A stretch of 64,000 bases of DNA from an uncultured Faecalicatena sp. GTDB taxonomy: Bacteria > Bacillota > Clostridia > Lachnospirales > Lachnospiraceae. The stretch spans positions 1-64,000 of the forward strand of contig CAOKHZ010000003.1 in the NCBI GenBank assembly GCA_948468385.1, written 5' to 3'. The position numbers and the translations under genes were made by a program. The notes under the pieces are model-generated. The model was not told the DNA's origin. It saw nothing but the letters and a program-made list of their open reading frames with translations, and searched no databases. How positions within the stretch are numbered: the stretch's first letter is position 1; every line of letters starts with the position of its first letter. Positions 42,975 through 52,819 of the stretch are shown here, one piece after another.

Positions 42975-44414
42975 TTATCTCTTCATGTTCACGAGCTGTT
43001 CAAGCATCTCGTCCGTGACCGTGATAATCTTCGTGTTGGCCTGATATCCACGCTGCGTCGTAATCATCGTCGCGATATCAGATGCAAGGTCGACGTTCGC
43101 CATCTCGAGGTAATTGCTCTTGAACTCGCCCGTCGCGCCCGCGGTCTCCATAGCTATGACCGCACCCGCGTTATTACCAATATTGTACAGATAACCAGCA
43201 TCTTGATCCAAGCCGTTCGGATTCTCCACGGAAGCAACGGCAATTTTGCCGATGGAAACAATTTCATTGTTAACATCCACGCCGATAATGTTGCCGTCCG
43301 TGCCAATCATCCACGTAGCGATGTTGTAACGCTCTTGCACGGTGGTCTTTACCGGCCTGACACTGTCAGCCGGAACCCGAATCTTGTCACCGCGGGAAGC
43401 CGTATAGCCCCATGCGCCTCCTGCTTGATCCAACTCATGTCCATCAACCGCAGCATCATACCTCTTTACATCTCCCGCAGCTACGTATACCTTATCACCC
43501 TTTACCGGCGTGAAATAGTACTGTCCCGGATTATCTGGATCTGCCAACACCACGCGGCCATCCGCGTCCACCATTATCGGATTGTTGTTTTCATCAACCA
43601 TAGGGTTACCTGCACTATCCGTTTTCTGTGTAACCGTACCATTAGCCGGTAGTTTTTCATTTCCCTTCGCTTTATAATAATATTGAATAGTGCCGTTATT
43701 ATCCTCTAGATTCAGTAGATTTCCCTTTTCATCCTTATAAACAATCTTATTCTCGTCTATTGTTACCCGTTCTGTCGCTTGTTGGCACACATAGTAGAAA
43801 GCACCGCTACTGTCAATTAGTACATCATTACCCGCATCATCCGTATATCTTGCATTTCCATCCGCGTCCACGGCATCCGTGTAATGCAACGGTATCTGTA
43901 TCGGATAAAGGTTCTCCGTGTCAAGTACGCGAATTTCCCCGGTCGTCGTATCCATCTCCGTCTTGTAACCATATACATAATTACCAAGGTTATCTACCAA
44001 ATAGCCGTTGTTATCCGGACGAAGGATACCCACACGCGAAAGGCTAATGTTGGACTCCCTCAGGTTGACACTCACCCTATCCTGATAATTCCCGACAATG
44101 AAAAATCCCGTTCCATCAATCATGCAGTCCAACGGATTCCCCGTAAACTGTCCGCTACCAGTAGTAAAGTTCGTGCTGATAGAACTTACGGTCGTACCAT
44201 AACCCAACTGGGAGGTGTTGACACCACCTGTACCGTTTATGGAATCATTACCACCCGAACCAGAAATCTGGTTCGTATACATCGCGTCCTGAAAGTTGGT
44301 AGTTCTCGACTTATACCCCCAGGTGTTTACATTGGCAATATTGTTGCCCAATACGTCCATTTTCGTCTGATGAGACTTCAAACCTGCAATTGCAGCTGTC
44401 ATTGACTTGACCAT
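42975..44414 (-). CDS. flgE: Flagellar hook protein FlgE
   Basis: A 479-residue hook subunit. N-terminal D-V-L-G-N-N-I-A-N-V-N-T-W-G-Y-K-S and C-terminal Y-L-E-M-A-N-V-D-L-A-S-D-I-A-T-M-I-T-T-Q-R-G-Y-Q-A-N are the family ends. The central surface domain holds Asp/Gly-rich repeats (V-D-E-N-N-N, D-P-D-N-P-G). AAAGGAAG lies upstream of the ATG. Confidence 0.96.
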   Translation of the reverse strand: MVKSMTAAIAGLKSHQTKMDVLGNNIANVNTWGYKSRTTNFQDAMYTNQISGSGGNDSINGTGGVNTSQLGYGTTVSSISTNFTTGSGQFTGNPLDCMIDGTGFFIVGNYQDRVSVNLRESNISLSRVGILRPDNNGYLVDNLGNYVYGYKTEMDTTTGEIRVLDTENLYPIQIPLHYTDAVDADGNARYTDDAGNDVLIDSSGAFYYVCQQATERVTIDENKIVYKDEKGNLLNLEDNNGTIQYYYKAKGNEKLPANGTVTQKTDSAGNPMVDENNNPIMVDADGRVVLADPDNPGQYYFTPVKGDKVYVAAGDVKRYDAAVDGHELDQAGGAWGYTASRGDKIRVPADSVRPVKTTVQERYNIATWMIGTDGNIIGVDVNNEIVSIGKIAVASVENPNGLDQDAGYLYNIGNNAGAVIAMETAGATGEFKSNYLEMANVDLASDIATMITTQRGYQANTKIITVTDEMLEQLVNMKR

Positions 44415-44554
44415 AATGTTTCAACTTCCTTTCTCTCTTTACTTCGAAGCCACGCCCAAAACGGAGTCGCCGTTCCTTCACGAGCTTCGCTCCCATGCCG
44501 TAAGCCGTGGTCGTCATTCGGACAAACCTCGCTCGCCTCCACATCGTGGTCCGG

Positions 44555-44929
44555 CTAAATCAATACGGCACTATCAATGTTCGTAAATATATTTTCCTTC
44601 ATTTCCAACCCGTTCATCGTCGTGATGACGGTATTGTTCGGGACGTTCACGATGAACACGCTCTTGTCGCTGATGACCGCCACGTCTTTCGAGCCCTTCG
44701 TTCGCGCCTTGTCAACCGCCTGATTCAAGCTACTTAGCAATCCTGGCGTCATCTCCACGCCTCTGGTCTGCATCCGCTGCATGGCATGCTTGGAAAACTG
44801 CACGCTGCCCTTCTCATATTCTTGTTGCAAGGATTCTGCAAAACTGGCCGAGCCGCTCTTTACTGGTGCCTCCAGCTGGTGCGCCAACCTCAATCCCGAT
44901 ATGTCTGTTACTTTTGTTATACTACTCAT
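44555..44929 (-). CDS. Flagellar operon protein (TIGR02530-type)
   Basis: A 124-residue protein found between flgD and flgE in Firmicutes. It has the family features F-S-K-H-A-M-Q-R-M-Q-T-R-G and D-V-A-V-I-S-D-K-S-V-F-I-V-N-V, with N-N-T-V-I-T-T-M at the end. Function is not established; conserved position suggests a hook-related role. ATG 44929 gives the usual M-S-S start; an upstream in-frame start would add 17 residues. Confidence 0.85.
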   Translation of the reverse strand: MSSITKVTDISGLRLAHQLEAPVKSGSASFAESLQQEYEKGSVQFSKHAMQRMQTRGVEMTPGLLSSLNQAVDKARTKGSKDVAVISDKSVFIVNVPNNTVITTMNGLEMKENIFTNIDSAVLI

Positions 44930-45009
44930 TCCTGTCGCCGCCTTTCTTCCTTTTGCGACCTTATGACATTCCCCTGGCACTATCCTTGTTGCCTCGTGGT
45001 AGTACTCGC

Positions 45010-45468
45010 TTAACTATTGCTCGTGGTATCGTCTTTCTTGTCCGACCCTTGTTCTGGAATTTCACCGACCGAGATAAGTTGAGATGCCGAATAACTTTTC
45101 CCATTAATAAAGAACTTCGCATCGCTTCCGAGCACCACCCCGGTCACCTCGCCTTTCACCGTCTCTCCGGTCTGCCTCCCCTGTTCGTCAAGTTCGTTAA
45201 CGGTCACGGTCTTTCCTACCATGGAAGCCATATACGTTGTCGTGTTGTTTGTCGTCATATTTGTAATAGCCTGAATCATCTGCGTCTGTACCATCTGCGC
45301 CATCATCTCAGCCGTATCCATCGGATTATCCGCGTCCTGATACTTAAGCTGCGCGGCCAGAAGCTGGTAAAAATCCGTCATCGTCAGCTCTGCCCCGGAT
45401 GCCGACACGTCATTTCTGACATAGGCCAATGATGACATCTGCGTGTTTGTCAATCCATTTACCGGCAT
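45010..45468 (-). CDS. flgD: Flagellar hook assembly (cap) protein FlgD
   Basis: A 152-residue scaffold for hook growth. It carries D-F-Y-Q-L-L-A-A-Q-L-K-Y-Q-D-A-D-N-P-M-D and then Q-M-V-Q-T-Q-M, typical of the N-terminal FlgD domain, and a short C-terminal beta domain ending in a polar tail. AAGGAG precedes the ATG; fliK is 27 bases upstream. Confidence 0.94.
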   Translation of the reverse strand: MPVNGLTNTQMSSLAYVRNDVSASGAELTMTDFYQLLAAQLKYQDADNPMDTAEMMAQMVQTQMIQAITNMTTNNTTTYMASMVGKTVTVNELDEQGRQTGETVKGEVTGVVLGSDAKFFINGKSYSASQLISVGEIPEQGSDKKDDTTSNS

Positions 45469-45495
45469 ATATCTTCTCCTTTCTTTCCTTTACCG

Positions 45496-46758
45496 TCATG
45501 CAAGCCCCAATCGCAACTGTTGCAAGAAGTCTGCCGTATCCGCCTCTTGATCCTTGCGTTGTTCTTGACCCGCGTGCCGTTCTTGCTCTGCTTGTTCCTG
45601 ACTGGCGTTCCTGCCATCTTGCTGCAAGTAGGAATCCGGTTTCTCCGTGTCCACCACGACTTCCATCTTGTCACCCAGGCTGCCTTCCAATATCCTGCCA
45701 AGCTCGCCCGCTTTCTGCGACATGGCCTGCATCGCCTTGGAGTTCGTACAAATAATGGAAACCGTCGTCTCCCCCGCCTCGACTGCCACCTTGACTATCA
45801 ACTTGCCCAAAGACTTCGGTGTCAGGCTAATCTCAATTTCCTGCTTCCCCTGGCTAATCTGACGGGCTATCATGTCTTTTATCATGTCCGCATACTCTTC
45901 ACGCATTTCACCCGTCTGTGTGACGTGGGACGCAATCTCCTGCTCCGGTGTCGTCCTCTGCGCGTATGCCGTGTCCACGCGACCGTCCACCACGTGATTC
46001 TCTGGCTTCACTTCCGTGACACGGGTTCTGTCCTTTTCCGAGCCGTCATCCGCGGCCGTCTGCTTATGTACCTGATTGTCCGTCTGCATCGCCGTGCCCG
46101 CTTGTGCCATTTCTGGCCGCGCCGCGTCAAGAACATCTGTCTTTTGTGCATCTGATTCCGTTGTCGTAAGCTCTTCCGTTTCTCCAAGCTGCACCGCGCC
46201 TTGTTCTGTCGCATGGACGCTCTCCAAAACATCCTCTTCGCCAACGTCACTTGCGTTCACGCCTTGGCCAGATACCTTCACGCCCTGACCAGATGCTTCC
46301 ATCATCTGCACCATCGCCTGCATTCCGCCATCCATCGTCTGCACTGCTTCAGCCAAGTCCCCGATGCCTTGCTCAGTTAAAATGCTCTCTGCAGAAGCCA
46401 AAAGCCCTTCCTCCGGCATTCCTTCTTCCGATGCTTCCCCGCCGTTCAATATGGACTGAATAAACTGGCTGGTCTGCACCGTCTGCATCTTCTCCGCCAA
46501 CATCTCCGGGGTCACTGCCACGACACTGTCCACGTCCTTTGAACTCGACACGCTTCCCGCCGTCTCGGACACGCCCTGCGTCTCCTGCTTCGGTGCTTTC
46601 TCCACGCCACTGTCGCGGTAATCTGCCGTACTTGAAGACGCGCTTGCCAACGCCTGGCCAAATGCCGCATCCTCGCCGCCCGACTTCTTGCTCTTTGTCC
46701 CCTGACGGCTTTTCAACTCTCCCGGTGTCTTTAACGTCACCGTGATATCGTTGTTCAT
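45496..46758 (-). CDS. fliK: Flagellar hook-length control protein FliK
   Basis: A 420-residue secreted ruler. The N-terminal 270 residues are polar and low-complexity. The C-terminal FliK domain (about 280-380) has E-I-S-L-T-P-K-S-L-G-K-L-I-V-K-V and M-S-Q-K-A-G-E-L. The tail is Gln/Glu-rich. ATG 46758 is preferred because GGAGG ends 9 bases upstream. A second protein with a FliK-like end is at 58213-59640. Confidence 0.92.
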   Translation of the reverse strand: MNNDITVTLKTPGELKSRQGTKSKKSGGEDAAFGQALASASSSTADYRDSGVEKAPKQETQGVSETAGSVSSSKDVDSVVAVTPEMLAEKMQTVQTSQFIQSILNGGEASEEGMPEEGLLASAESILTEQGIGDLAEAVQTMDGGMQAMVQMMEASGQGVKVSGQGVNASDVGEEDVLESVHATEQGAVQLGETEELTTTESDAQKTDVLDAARPEMAQAGTAMQTDNQVHKQTAADDGSEKDRTRVTEVKPENHVVDGRVDTAYAQRTTPEQEIASHVTQTGEMREEYADMIKDMIARQISQGKQEIEISLTPKSLGKLIVKVAVEAGETTVSIICTNSKAMQAMSQKAGELGRILEGSLGDKMEVVVDTEKPDSYLQQDGRNASQEQAEQERHAGQEQRKDQEADTADFLQQLRLGLA

Positions 46759-47088
46759 CTTACGCTTCCTCCTTTCTGTTAGACTCATAAAACCTGATAT
46801 GGCGTACCCGCTCAACTTGAACAGATAAGCACTTAAATATTATACTCCATTTTCCTCATTTGTCAACCAAATCAAGGGATTTTACATCATTTTTACACTA
46901 TAAAAATATTACCAATTCTCACTATATGTGCAAAATCTTTTTTTGATTACACCCGGCACCACAAGATGGCGCATATTCATTCCAGAGGTCACCACAAGAT
47001 GTATGCAATGCATAAAAAGTTTGCGCATCACCCCAGAAGGTTTTGTGTCATGAGGAATGCAGTTTTTCATGACACAAAAAATCATGAA
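46759..47088 (-). promoter_or_regulatory. 330-base gap between fliJ and fliK with long hairpin and direct repeats
   Basis: The largest gap inside the fla/che operon. TTTTGTGTCATGA (from about 47040) pairs with TCATGACACAAAA (ending near 47080) next to the fliJ stop. CACCACAAGATG occurs at 46957-46968 and 46990-47001. The rest is AT-rich. On the minus strand no T-run follows the hairpin, so an attenuator, processing site or internal promoter region are all possible. Confidence 0.5.
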
Positions 47089-47532
47089 TTACCTGGCCAC
47101 AGATAATTCATGATTTACAAATTCCTCCACCAACTGTTCTTGCTCTTTCGCGGCTTCATAACGGTACTCTTCCAACTTCTTTTCCTTCAACTTGTCAATC
47201 GACTTCGTATCCGTCTTCGCTTTAATCAGTTCTTGCCGTTTCTCCTCTTCCCTCACCTTGAGCACGTCCAGTATCCTTTGCTCGTTTGCAATCTCTTTCT
47301 GCAAATAGTCAAGATAGCTTTCATAGGTGCGTATCTGCAAAATGACGCACCCCGCCTTTTTCACCTCGTCCATCTCCCTGCGGGTTGCATCGTCTTTTTC
47401 CCAGAGCCGTGCAATTTTCTCCTCTTGTTGCATCACCTTGTGCAAAATGGCCGCATGCTCGCTTCGAACGCTCTCCTCGTACTGCCGCTTAAAACTCAAC
47501 ACTTTGTCCAGCGCGAACGAAAACTTTTTCAT
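47089..47532 (-). CDS. fliJ: Flagellar FliJ protein
   Basis: A 147-residue coiled-coil protein with the start M-K-K-F-S-F-A-L-D-K-V-L-S-F-K-R. It is a stalk that links the FliI ATPase ring to FlhA and recycles chaperones. It follows fliI by 38 bases. Confidence 0.92.
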   Translation of the reverse strand: MKKFSFALDKVLSFKRQYEESVRSEHAAILHKVMQQEEKIARLWEKDDATRREMDEVKKAGCVILQIRTYESYLDYLQKEIANEQRILDVLKVREEEKRQELIKAKTDTKSIDKLKEKKLEEYRYEAAKEQEQLVEEFVNHELSVAR

Positions 47533-47570
47533 TGCCCCTCACCCCTGTTTTTATTACTATATTACAGACA

Positions 47571-48875
47571 CTATTTTTTCAAAATTTGCCTCAACAAATC
47601 CACGACCTCGTCCACGTCGAAGGATTCTTCCACGCTCTGCATCAAAAATTCGTTAATCTGGTCAATTTTCGATATGGCATAATCCAGACGCTGGTTCGTC
47701 CCGGCTTTATATGCCCCGATGGATATCAAATCCTCATTTTGAATGTACAAACTATACAAGTCCCGCAAGTCCCCCGCCAGCTTCTTGTGTTCGGAAGTGG
47801 CGATGGAAGACATCAGACGGGAAATACTGGCATTCACGTCAATCGCCGGATAATGGTTCGCGTTCGCAAGCCTTCGACTTAACACGATGTGTCCGTCCAA
47901 AATACCACGTACCGTGTCCGCAATCGGCTCGTTCGTGTCGTCCCCTTCCACAAGCACCGTATAAACCCCCGTAATGGAGCCGGTACCAAAGTTTCCGCTT
48001 CTCTCCAAAAGCTTCGGAAACTCAGCGTAAATCGAGGGAGTATATCCCCTCGCAATTGGAGGCTCCCCCGTCGCAAGGCCAATCTCCCTCTGCGCCATGG
48101 CAAAACGAGTAAGAGAATCCATCATCAAAAGCACGTCGTATCCCTGATCCTTAAAATACTCCGCAATGGTGGTTGCCACCATCGGACACTTCATGCGCAA
48201 CATGGCCGGCTGATCCGAAGTCGCCACGACTAGCACCGACCGCTTCATGCCCTCCGGCCCCAAATCCTTTTCCACGAACTCCAAAACCTCTCTGCCACGC
48301 TCTCCCACAAGGGCAATCACGTTAATGTCCGCTTTCACGTTACGGGCAATCATACCCATCAGAGTACTCTTGCCCACCCCGCTTCCGGCAAAGATGCCAA
48401 TACGCTGTCCCTTGCCAATCGTATTTAACCCGTCAATGGCCTTTACCCCGAACTCTAACGGTTCACGGATGGGTGGCCGATCAAGTGGATTGATGCTGGG
48501 ATTCTCCACATAATAATACTTGGCAGACTTAAATGGTCCCTTGTCATCCATGGGACGCCCCATCGCGTCAATAATCCGCCCCCGCAAAAACTCTCCAACG
48601 GGTATCTTAAGACGCCGCCTCGTATTTCTCACATAACTGTCAGAACCGATACCGCTTACGTTTTCATAGGCCATAAGCTGTACCTTGTCTTCCCGAAATC
48701 CCACCACTTCGGCAGGTATCTCTTTCTTTTGCTTCTCGTCATAAATCAATACGATGTCACCAATACTGGAGTTGCTTCCCGAAGCTTCCATCGCCATGCC
48801 GGTAATGTTCGTAATCTTTCCAATATGACTGATTGTTTCAGCATTCTGAATCATTCCCGGCAACTCTTTCAGCAT
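47571..48875 (-). CDS. fliI: Flagellum-specific ATPase FliI
   Basis: A 434-residue F1-beta-like ATPase energising export. Walker A G-S-G-V-G-K-S-T, the G-E-R-G-R-E-V motif and Walker B L-L-M-M-D-S-L-T-R are visible. fliH lies 17 bases upstream and fliJ downstream, in standard order. Confidence 0.98.
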   Translation of the reverse strand: MLKELPGMIQNAETISHIGKITNITGMAMEASGSNSSIGDIVLIYDEKQKKEIPAEVVGFREDKVQLMAYENVSGIGSDSYVRNTRRRLKIPVGEFLRGRIIDAMGRPMDDKGPFKSAKYYYVENPSINPLDRPPIREPLEFGVKAIDGLNTIGKGQRIGIFAGSGVGKSTLMGMIARNVKADINVIALVGERGREVLEFVEKDLGPEGMKRSVLVVATSDQPAMLRMKCPMVATTIAEYFKDQGYDVLLMMDSLTRFAMAQREIGLATGEPPIARGYTPSIYAEFPKLLERSGNFGTGSITGVYTVLVEGDDTNEPIADTVRGILDGHIVLSRRLANANHYPAIDVNASISRLMSSIATSEHKKLAGDLRDLYSLYIQNEDLISIGAYKAGTNQRLDYAISKIDQINEFLMQSVEESFDVDEVVDLLRQILKK

Positions 48876-48892
48876 TCTTCCTCAACTCCTTT

Positions 48893-49681
48893 TTATAGTC
48901 TGGCATTATTCATGATTTCACGGATATTTTCAAGCTGGGTGCCCACACTGACATCAATAATCTCGTCAGGCCGCTCCACGATGCAAGTCCCTGGCTCCAC
49001 CCCGTCCATCAAAACAATCTTCACATTATCGGAAAGATGTTCAAGCTCTTGTAAAAATCTCGGATCCGCTTTGACATCCGTCCCCGACTCGCCCATCGAA
49101 CCGACATAAATTTTTGCCCAGGCACTCTTCCTAAGCTTGCTCGTGGCCGCTATGATCATCCGCTCCACGACCCTCGGATCAGAACGTAGACTCGTCTTCA
49201 CAATCTTCTCACCAATCGCAAGAGCGACTTCCTTTAAGTCGTCCATATAAGACTCCAGCACTTTATCCTTTTCCAACTGTACGTCTTCTATGTAGGACTT
49301 TACCATTTCCTCGAGCTCCTGCTTTTTCTGCATGTAGCTCTGCCGTCCTTCCTCCGCACCTTCCTGCATGCCGGACTCGAAACCGGTGCTATAGCCATCC
49401 TGTTTTCCACTGGTAAAACCCTCTTCATATGCGTTGTTCTTGATCAGCTCCGCCTCTTTCCGAGCGGCTTCCAAAATCTTCTCCGCCTTGGCCAGGCTTT
49501 CACCCAGAACGGAAAGCTGCTTCTCCTCTTCCGATGGCTCGCTCTCGACCTCTTTCCCGTCCTCTTTCCCGTCCTTTTTTTCCGGCACGGCACGCTTAAG
49601 CTTCAACTCGGGATATTCATATTCTCCCTTGACCCTCCGGGCATCCTTCGGGGTTTTAACCACTCTATACAATGATCTCAT
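48893..49681 (-). CDS. fliH: Flagellar assembly protein FliH
   Basis: A 262-residue regulator of FliI. It has a Lys/Glu-rich N-terminus, a Gly-x-x-x-Gly-type segment (Y-E-E-G-F-T-S-G-K-Q-D-G-Y-S-T-G-F-E-S-G) and the C-terminal FliH/YscL domain. Its first codons overlap the fliG end by 17 bases. Confidence 0.94.
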   Translation of the reverse strand: MRSLYRVVKTPKDARRVKGEYEYPELKLKRAVPEKKDGKEDGKEVESEPSEEEKQLSVLGESLAKAEKILEAARKEAELIKNNAYEEGFTSGKQDGYSTGFESGMQEGAEEGRQSYMQKKQELEEMVKSYIEDVQLEKDKVLESYMDDLKEVALAIGEKIVKTSLRSDPRVVERMIIAATSKLRKSAWAKIYVGSMGESGTDVKADPRFLQELEHLSDNVKIVLMDGVEPGTCIVERPDEIIDVSVGTQLENIREIMNNARL

Positions 49682-50678
49682 CCTTTCCGCCGCCCTTGCC
49701 GATTACCAGTTCGCCTTGCTCATCCAGCTTGCGGATAATGGAAACAATACGCGACTGAGCCTCTTCAACGTCACGCAGCTTGACGTTGATCGTGACCTCC
49801 AAATCCGACTTGACGGATTCGGCCATACGGCTCGACATATTGGAGTAGAACGCCTTCAAAATGTCCTCGCCCGCGCCCTTCAGTGCATAAACAAGATCCT
49901 TCATATCGCAATCCCTGATAAAACGCTGGATGGATCTGTTGTCCATGCCCAAAATGTCCTCGAACACGAACATCTTCTTTCTGATGTCCTCCGCCAATTC
50001 CGGATCGTCCTTGCCCATCTCGTCGAATATGTATTTCTCGTTGCTTCTGTCCATGTGATTCATCACGTCCGCAACATAATCGATACCGCCAACGCTCGTA
50101 AAGTCCGTCGTGAGAATGTTGTCAAACCTATTACGCAACTGGGCTTCCACGATCTTAATCGCGTCCGGCGACGCGCTATCCATCTTGGCGATGCACTTCA
50201 CGACCTGAATACGTTTCCTATCTGGAAGTTCCGCTATCATGGCCGCCGCCTTGCTCGACTCCACGTAGGACAGAACCAACGCGATGGTCTGGGCACGCTC
50301 ATGCTGAAGGACGGAAAACAAATTCTTCGTATCGGCCTTCTCAATAAAGTCAAAATTACGATTCTTCAGATATTTGGCTACTTTCTGCAAGAGTTCCGAC
50401 GCGGTATTTTCCCCATAGGCCTTTTCAAGAACCGCCCTCGCATACTCCAAGCCGCCGTCCGTCACAACCTTCCGCGTCAGACACATCTTATAAAAATCAT
50501 CCAGCACGGCCTCGGTCTGTTCTGCCTCCAGATGCCCCAACTTGGCAACCTCGAGAGTCAGTTTTTCCACGTCCTCGTCGCTTAAAAACTTATACAATTT
50601 GGATGCCTTGTCTGTTCCCAAGGCAATTACTAACGCTGCCGCCTTTTGCTCAGGCGCTATGTTTAACTCAGTCGCCAC
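49665..50678 (-). CDS. fliG: Flagellar motor switch protein FliG
   Basis: A 337-residue C-ring protein that contacts the MS ring and the stator. It has the P-E-Q-K-A-A-A-L-V-I-A-L-G start, the E-H-P-Q-like middle region and the charged C-terminal torque helix (R-S-I-Q-R-F-I-R-D-C-D, then D-L-V-Y-A-L-K-G-A). The GTG at 50678 is chosen since GGAGG ends 8 bases upstream; it lies inside the last codons of fliF, an 11-base overlap that suggests coupling. Confidence 0.95.
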   Translation of the reverse strand: MATELNIAPEQKAAALVIALGTDKASKLYKFLSDEDVEKLTLEVAKLGHLEAEQTEAVLDDFYKMCLTRKVVTDGGLEYARAVLEKAYGENTASELLQKVAKYLKNRNFDFIEKADTKNLFSVLQHERAQTIALVLSYVESSKAAAMIAELPDRKRIQVVKCIAKMDSASPDAIKIVEAQLRNRFDNILTTDFTSVGGIDYVADVMNHMDRSNEKYIFDEMGKDDPELAEDIRKKMFVFEDILGMDNRSIQRFIRDCDMKDLVYALKGAGEDILKAFYSNMSSRMAESVKSDLEVTINVKLRDVEEAQSRIVSIIRKLDEQGELVIGKGGGKDEIIV

Positions 50679-52284
50679 CCTCATCACCTCCATGCAGCCA
50701 GTTCTTGATCATCTGCGCGGACAACTCCGGATTCTCCTCCGTGAATTGCCTTACCATCTCTCTAAGTTCTCTGCTTCTCTCATTCTGCATATTTATAATT
50801 TCCGGATTCGCTATCGGCTCCGTCTCTTCCGCAACTACCGGCTCAGCCGAAGCTTGCGCCAACGCTGCCTCTGCCAGGAACTTCTCTTCTTCCGCCTTCC
50901 TCTTCTTCGCACGCCTGCGCAGAATGAGAATCAGAAGCAAGAGCGCCAATACCACCGCAAGCCCGACAATGATAAATGCCAAATTGTTTCTCACGAACAC
51001 GGCAATCGTCTCCGCAGACGAATCGTCCGGCGTGTCCTCCGGCACGTAGAATGGCGCGTATGCCACAGTAATCTTGTCATCCCGATCATCCACGTCGATA
51101 CCCGCGGCATTTCCTACCAAATCCTCTATCGTATCCTCGTCAAGTCCGCCCAACGTCTCGGCATTGATTGACACGGACACAGTCACGTCCTCCAAGGCCC
51201 CGGGAGATATCTCGCCCTGCTCCTTGACCGAATTTACCAGGTAATCGCGGAGCTGGCTGTTACTCCAATATCCGTCACCGTCACCCCCGGCATCAGCCAC
51301 GTACTGATTCGTCTCGGAGTTCGTCTCGGTTCCTACAAGTCCGCCCGCGTTTTCTCCATCCCCGTACCCTTCTGCAGAAGACTCTAAATGGGAAAGGATG
51401 CCCGTCTTGTCTTCCTCGTCAATCTTTTCCGGAGTGGAGTATGTAATGGTCTCACGGATGAACTTATCCATGTTCACCTTTCCCCTGACGGACACGCGGA
51501 CATTATCCTCGCCGTAAAAAGGTTCCAGGACGTTTACGACCTTTTTCGCAATCTGTGTCTCAATCACCCGAGCGATTTCCTGCGACAAGTCGCTACTGCT
51601 TATGGAATCCGAGTCCTCCGTAAGTTCAAGGCCGTCCTCGTCGATAATCGCGACATCCTCCGGCTCCATATCCGGAATGCTGCGTGCCACCAACAATTTC
51701 ATGCCCGAAGCCATCTTGCTCGTCAAGGATGCCCCATCCTCCATCACGACCATGACCGACGCGCTGTTTCCATCCCCGTCCGCCGTATCGTCCAACACGT
51801 AGCGGCTCTTTTCCGCCAAGGCGATGGTAACCTTCGCGTCCTTCACCCCGTTAAACAAACGAAGAGTCGCCCCGATACGTTCCTGCAGGTCATATACCTT
51901 GTAAGTCTGCTTCTCCATGTCGGTCGTCATGCCGCCCGCGTTATTCGTGAACACGTCGTACGCGAAACCGCTCTTGGGATAACCTTCCTGCGCAAGTTGC
52001 GCCCGAATGGAATCCACTTGGTCCGCCTGCACCTTAATCTGCCCAGACCCGTTCGAGGTATATGGGATGTTCTGTTCGCCAAGTTTTCCAAGGATTTCTG
52101 TCGTCTCCTCATCCGTAAGCCCCGTATAGAGCGTCTCGTACTCCTTGTGGTTAAGCACAAGTGCCGCGATGACCGCTCCCAAAATAACAACGGCGGCAAT
52201 TATAGCCGCTGTTATTAACGTTTTTTTACTAAATTTAGCCAAATATTCCTTTATCGACTTCAGCCTTTCTTTCATGTCATTCAT
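50668..52284 (-). CDS. fliF: Flagellar MS-ring protein FliF
   Basis: A 538-residue membrane ring subunit. Two membrane helices at about residues 24-45 and 431-453 flank the periplasm-facing ring-building domains; the C-terminal cytoplasmic tail binds FliG. Motifs Y-E-T-L-Y-T-G-L and A-R-V-I-E-T-Q-I fit the family. fliE ends 146 bases upstream. Confidence 0.97.
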   Translation of the reverse strand: MNDMKERLKSIKEYLAKFSKKTLITAAIIAAVVILGAVIAALVLNHKEYETLYTGLTDEETTEILGKLGEQNIPYTSNGSGQIKVQADQVDSIRAQLAQEGYPKSGFAYDVFTNNAGGMTTDMEKQTYKVYDLQERIGATLRLFNGVKDAKVTIALAEKSRYVLDDTADGDGNSASVMVVMEDGASLTSKMASGMKLLVARSIPDMEPEDVAIIDEDGLELTEDSDSISSSDLSQEIARVIETQIAKKVVNVLEPFYGEDNVRVSVRGKVNMDKFIRETITYSTPEKIDEEDKTGILSHLESSAEGYGDGENAGGLVGTETNSETNQYVADAGGDGDGYWSNSQLRDYLVNSVKEQGEISPGALEDVTVSVSINAETLGGLDEDTIEDLVGNAAGIDVDDRDDKITVAYAPFYVPEDTPDDSSAETIAVFVRNNLAFIIVGLAVVLALLLLILILRRRAKKRKAEEEKFLAEAALAQASAEPVVAEETEPIANPEIINMQNERSRELREMVRQFTEENPELSAQMIKNWLHGGDEGGD

Positions 52285-52372
52285 GTCAATCAGCCTGTCC
52301 CCATCTTATATTTATTTGTTTTATATTTCGTCTGTTGTCTTTTCACGCGCGGGTGAAAGTGATATGATACAC

Positions 52373-52409
52373 AGATTGTTACGCACTAACGCACGCTCAC
52401 AATTCTAAA
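52373..52409. repeat. Dispersed hairpin family B, copy 2 (after fliE)
   Basis: AGATTGT pairs with ACAATTCT with one bulge; the interior has TACGCAC and GCTCAC as in the copy at 14040-14077. It lies 20 bases beyond the fliE stop in the fliE-fliF gap. A small TTTCAC-GCGCG-GTGAAA hairpin is next to it. Confidence 0.6.
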
Positions 52410-52429
52410 GCGCCTCAAGCCGCTTTCGG

Positions 52430-52741
52430 TCATATCGACATCCGCATCAATTCGTTAAACGTCTCCACGGCCTTGTTACGCAAAGAAACAAGCAAATCGA
52501 CCGACAACTGAAGCTCCGCTTGTGCAATCGGTACCGTGTGCGCGTCGTCAATCTGCCCCGTGGCCAGTAAGTACTCCTTGTTCTCCAAGTCTTTCTCCGC
52601 CTGCTCCACGTTGTTTATGGCATCGTAAAAGTAGTCCTTGAAAAAAGAACCCGCCACTTCCTCCGCCGTGGTCGTTTTTTTCGTAACTATGCCGCCCTCT
52701 CCGAACTGAAGCGGCTGAATCGGTGTAATAAATTCTGGCAT
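52430..52741 (-). CDS. fliE: Flagellar hook-basal body protein FliE
   Basis: A 103-residue protein linking the MS ring to the rod. C-terminal pattern V-P-I-A-Q-A-E-L-Q-L-S-V-D-L-L-V-S-L-R-N-K-A is typical. ATG 52741 has GAGGG 8 bases upstream and fits the family start better than one five codons earlier. It directly follows flgB, without flgC between. Confidence 0.94.
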   Translation of the reverse strand: MPEFITPIQPLQFGEGGIVTKKTTTAEEVAGSFFKDYFYDAINNVEQAEKDLENKEYLLATGQIDDAHTVPIAQAELQLSVDLLVSLRNKAVETFNELMRMSI

Positions 52742-52819
52742 GATACAATCCCTCACTTTTTAAAATGGTATGATGTCAGAGACCAAATGCCTTTCGACCC
52801 TGACATCACAAACATGGTA

